A DNA stretch of 7,760 bases from Acidobacteriaceae bacterium. GTDB taxonomy: Bacteria; Acidobacteriota; Terriglobia; Bryobacterales; Bryobacteraceae. The stretch spans positions 1-7,760 of the forward strand of contig JAFAQG010000592.1 of assembly GCA_019246575.1 (NCBI GenBank). Direction: 5' to 3'. Every line of letters starts with the position of its first letter. Positions within the stretch are counted from its first letter, which is position 1. Positions 6,270-7,760 of this stretch are shown piece by piece. The notes below the pieces were generated by a model. That model had not been told where the DNA came from, searched no databases, and saw nothing but the letters and a program-made list of their open reading frames with translations. A program made the translations under genes and the position numbers.

Positions 6270-7760
6270 TCAGAGAACGGCATGCCGCGTTAACGCGAGT
6301 TGCCGGAGTACAAACGCATTATTCGGAAGTTTTTGGTCCCAATGACGCCAGAGGTCGAGTCGCCGCGCTTTCATGCTCTCTGCGTTTTCAATATCGCCGG
6401 TACGCCGGTATAGCGTCTCCAGTGCGCTGTACAGCTCCGAGATTTTAGGCGCATCGCGCAGATCGTTCAAAAACTCGGGCTTTGCTGCGGTTACTTCGGC
6501 GAGCAGTTGTTCGTAGATTTGACGGGCGTGTTCGACGTCGCCAAACTCCGCTTCGTAATCGGCCTCGGCGCGAACGACATTGAATACCTGACTGGACAAG
6601 GCGATCCGCTGAGCTGGGTAGTCCTTCGTTTCTTTGAGAATCTCCAAGGCAGCATAAATGCGCTTTTTGGCTTCCTGGTTTCGGCGAAGAGCGCGCAACG
6701 CGTAGGAGGAGTTCGCCAGCAGCATTGCCTGATCGCGCCGTGCCGCCGTCTGATTTCGAATTTCGCTGAGCCGCCGGATCGAGAGCTCGTACACGACAAG
6801 AGCCTTATCGGGCTCTCGATTACGCAAGATGTTGCCGAGGGGATTCCCGGCGTTTGCAACGCGGCTCCGGCTCATGGCGTCCACCTGATCCTTGCGCGCC
6901 GCAGCCTCCGCCATATCGAACGCTTTCCGGAGGGATTCGATCGCTTCCACGGGCCGGTTCAAATTGGGCGCCTCTACTTCTCCGAGGATGAGGCCTTCGC
7001 GCAAGAAAATGCCGAAGAGGTTCATCAAGCGTGCGGTCTCGGTAGGATAGACGGCCTGCTCAGCTACCTTCCGGGCCTGCTCGATGGCCTGGAGTGCGCC
7101 TTCTAAGTCGCCCTGATAACGAAGCGCATTCGCGAGCACGCTATAGGCACCGGCCAGAAGGCCGTGATCGGACGGCACTGGCCGAGCAAGGTCCACAGCA
7201 CGCCGCGCGTAAGCGATGGCATCAGGGTAGAGATGCAGATTGACCTGGGCTAGCGCCAAGTTGCTGTAAATCATGGCGGCTTCTAAGCGTTCGTACTCTG
7301 TCGAACCCGCCAACTGCAAGAAGGCATCCAGCCCTGCCGCGGCTTTTCGAGTTTCGGCCAAAGCCTCTTCGCGCCGGTGCTCTTCCTGGGCCAGAATCAT
7401 GCGGTCCTGCGCAATGACGGCCGAACGAAGCAAGGCGCTTCTCTTTCGCGGACGGGCGCCGAGTACGGCTTGGTTGAACGCATCTGCTTTCTTTAGGTTC
7501 GCGTCCGCCTCTGCGTACTGCCCAAGGTTTAGCTCATTGGGCACACCTTGCACACGAGCCACACGCAAGTAACCCTCGCCGATTTCCTCGTCCAAATCCA
7601 GGTCGCCCCGGGCGTCGGAGGCGAGACCCTCCAGGTATTGAAGCGAGGCAGACACCAGCTGTTGGCGAGCGTTGGTGGATCCCGGCAAAACCCGAACCGC
7701 CTCGTCGACATCGAAGACCTTGGTGGCGAGTTGCCGGAGCTGGGAAAATCGGTGTTGAGC
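6270..7760 (-). CDS. C-terminal part of a TPR-repeat protein, probably a serine/threonine protein kinase
   Basis: This is the last 496 residues of a minus-strand gene whose start lies beyond the right edge. The visible part opens with an amphipathic helix (AQHRFSQLRQLATKVFD), a DVDEAVRVLPGST linker and a QYLEGLASDARGDLDL segment. From recalled family members, this order follows the kinase domain and transmembrane helix of many acidobacterial PknB-type receptor kinases. The rest is almost entirely helical, with degenerate TPR-like units, the clearest at visible residues 195-222 (AYSVLANALRYQGDLEGAL and on). Others are near residue 350 (LLANSSYALRALRRNQEAK) and 425-460 (GDVEHARQIYEQL, ALETLYRRTGDIENA). 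The C-terminal region would be a protein-binding sensor or scaffold. No kinase motif is inside the window, so that assignment is inferred. It could also be a TPR protein without a kinase. Confidence 0.78.
   Translation of the reverse strand, partial: AQHRFSQLRQLATKVFDVDEAVRVLPGSTNARQQLVSASLQYLEGLASDARGDLDLDEEIGEGYLRVARVQGVPNELNLGQYAEADANLKKADAFNQAVLGARPRKRSALLRSAVIAQDRMILAQEEHRREEALAETRKAAAGLDAFLQLAGSTEYERLEAAMIYSNLALAQVNLHLYPDAIAYARRAVDLARPVPSDHGLLAGAYSVLANALRYQGDLEGALQAIEQARKVAEQAVYPTETARLMNLFGIFLREGLILGEVEAPNLNRPVEAIESLRKAFDMAEAAARKDQVDAMSRSRVANAGNPLGNILRNREPDKALVVYELSIRRLSEIRNQTAARRDQAMLLANSSYALRALRRNQEAKKRIYAALEILKETKDYPAQRIALSSQVFNVVRAEADYEAEFGDVEHARQIYEQLLAEVTAAKPEFLNDLRDAPKISELYSALETLYRRTGDIENAESMKARRLDLWRHWDQKLPNNAFVLRQLALTRHAVL

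Noticed and set aside
6507..7106. Plus-strand open frame of 199 codons opposite the TPR region
   Set aside because: The minus-strand frame is continuous across 496 codons with TPR-like periodicity; the plus-strand product has no family features.

Overview
The window carries eight protein-coding genes, two of them cut by the window edges, in moderately GC-rich, gene-dense DNA. I see no RNA genes, insertion sequences, CRISPR arrays or phage genes. The gene styles point to an Acidobacteriota bacterium, probably of the Solibacter/Bryobacter type. The main clues are an M61-type peptidase N-terminus, a serine/threonine-kinase-style C-terminal tail with a Leu-Pro-Gly-Ser-Thr linker and TPR-like repeats, a FolD with an extra segment, and an S1C protease with one PDZ domain. 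This placement rests on recalled family resemblance, not on a search.

Layout. The left edge holds the start of a secreted M61-family peptidase on the minus strand (1-261). A 118-base gap separates it from the divergent ahcY (380-1810, S-adenosylhomocysteine hydrolase). Sixty bases after ahcY comes a 52-codon gene (1871-2029) for a putative exported His/Lys-rich peptide, closed by a strong rho-independent terminator (2052-2096). A minus-strand gene for a probable outer-membrane beta-barrel protein follows (2129-2902). Divergent from it is a tight plus-strand operon folD-coaE-htrA (2989-5665), whose genes overlap by 19 and 4 bases. A hairpin lies in the convergent gap. The last two genes are on the minus strand: a GNAT acetyltransferase (5725-6237), and upstream of it the C-terminal part of a large TPR protein, probably a Ser/Thr kinase, that runs off the right edge (6270-7760).

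Function. AhcY and FolD both serve one-carbon metabolism: AhcY clears S-adenosylhomocysteine, and FolD interconverts methylene- and formyl-tetrahydrofolate. CoaE completes coenzyme A synthesis. The HtrA-like protease, the barrel protein, the small peptide and the M61 peptidase are predicted to act in or beyond the inner membrane. Most of this is ordinary core genome. The least ordinary items are the small cationic secreted peptide after ahcY and a recurring start-site pattern: genes at transcription-unit heads lack a Shine-Dalgarno and have a -10-like hexamer very close to the start codon, whereas most internal genes have a Shine-Dalgarno.
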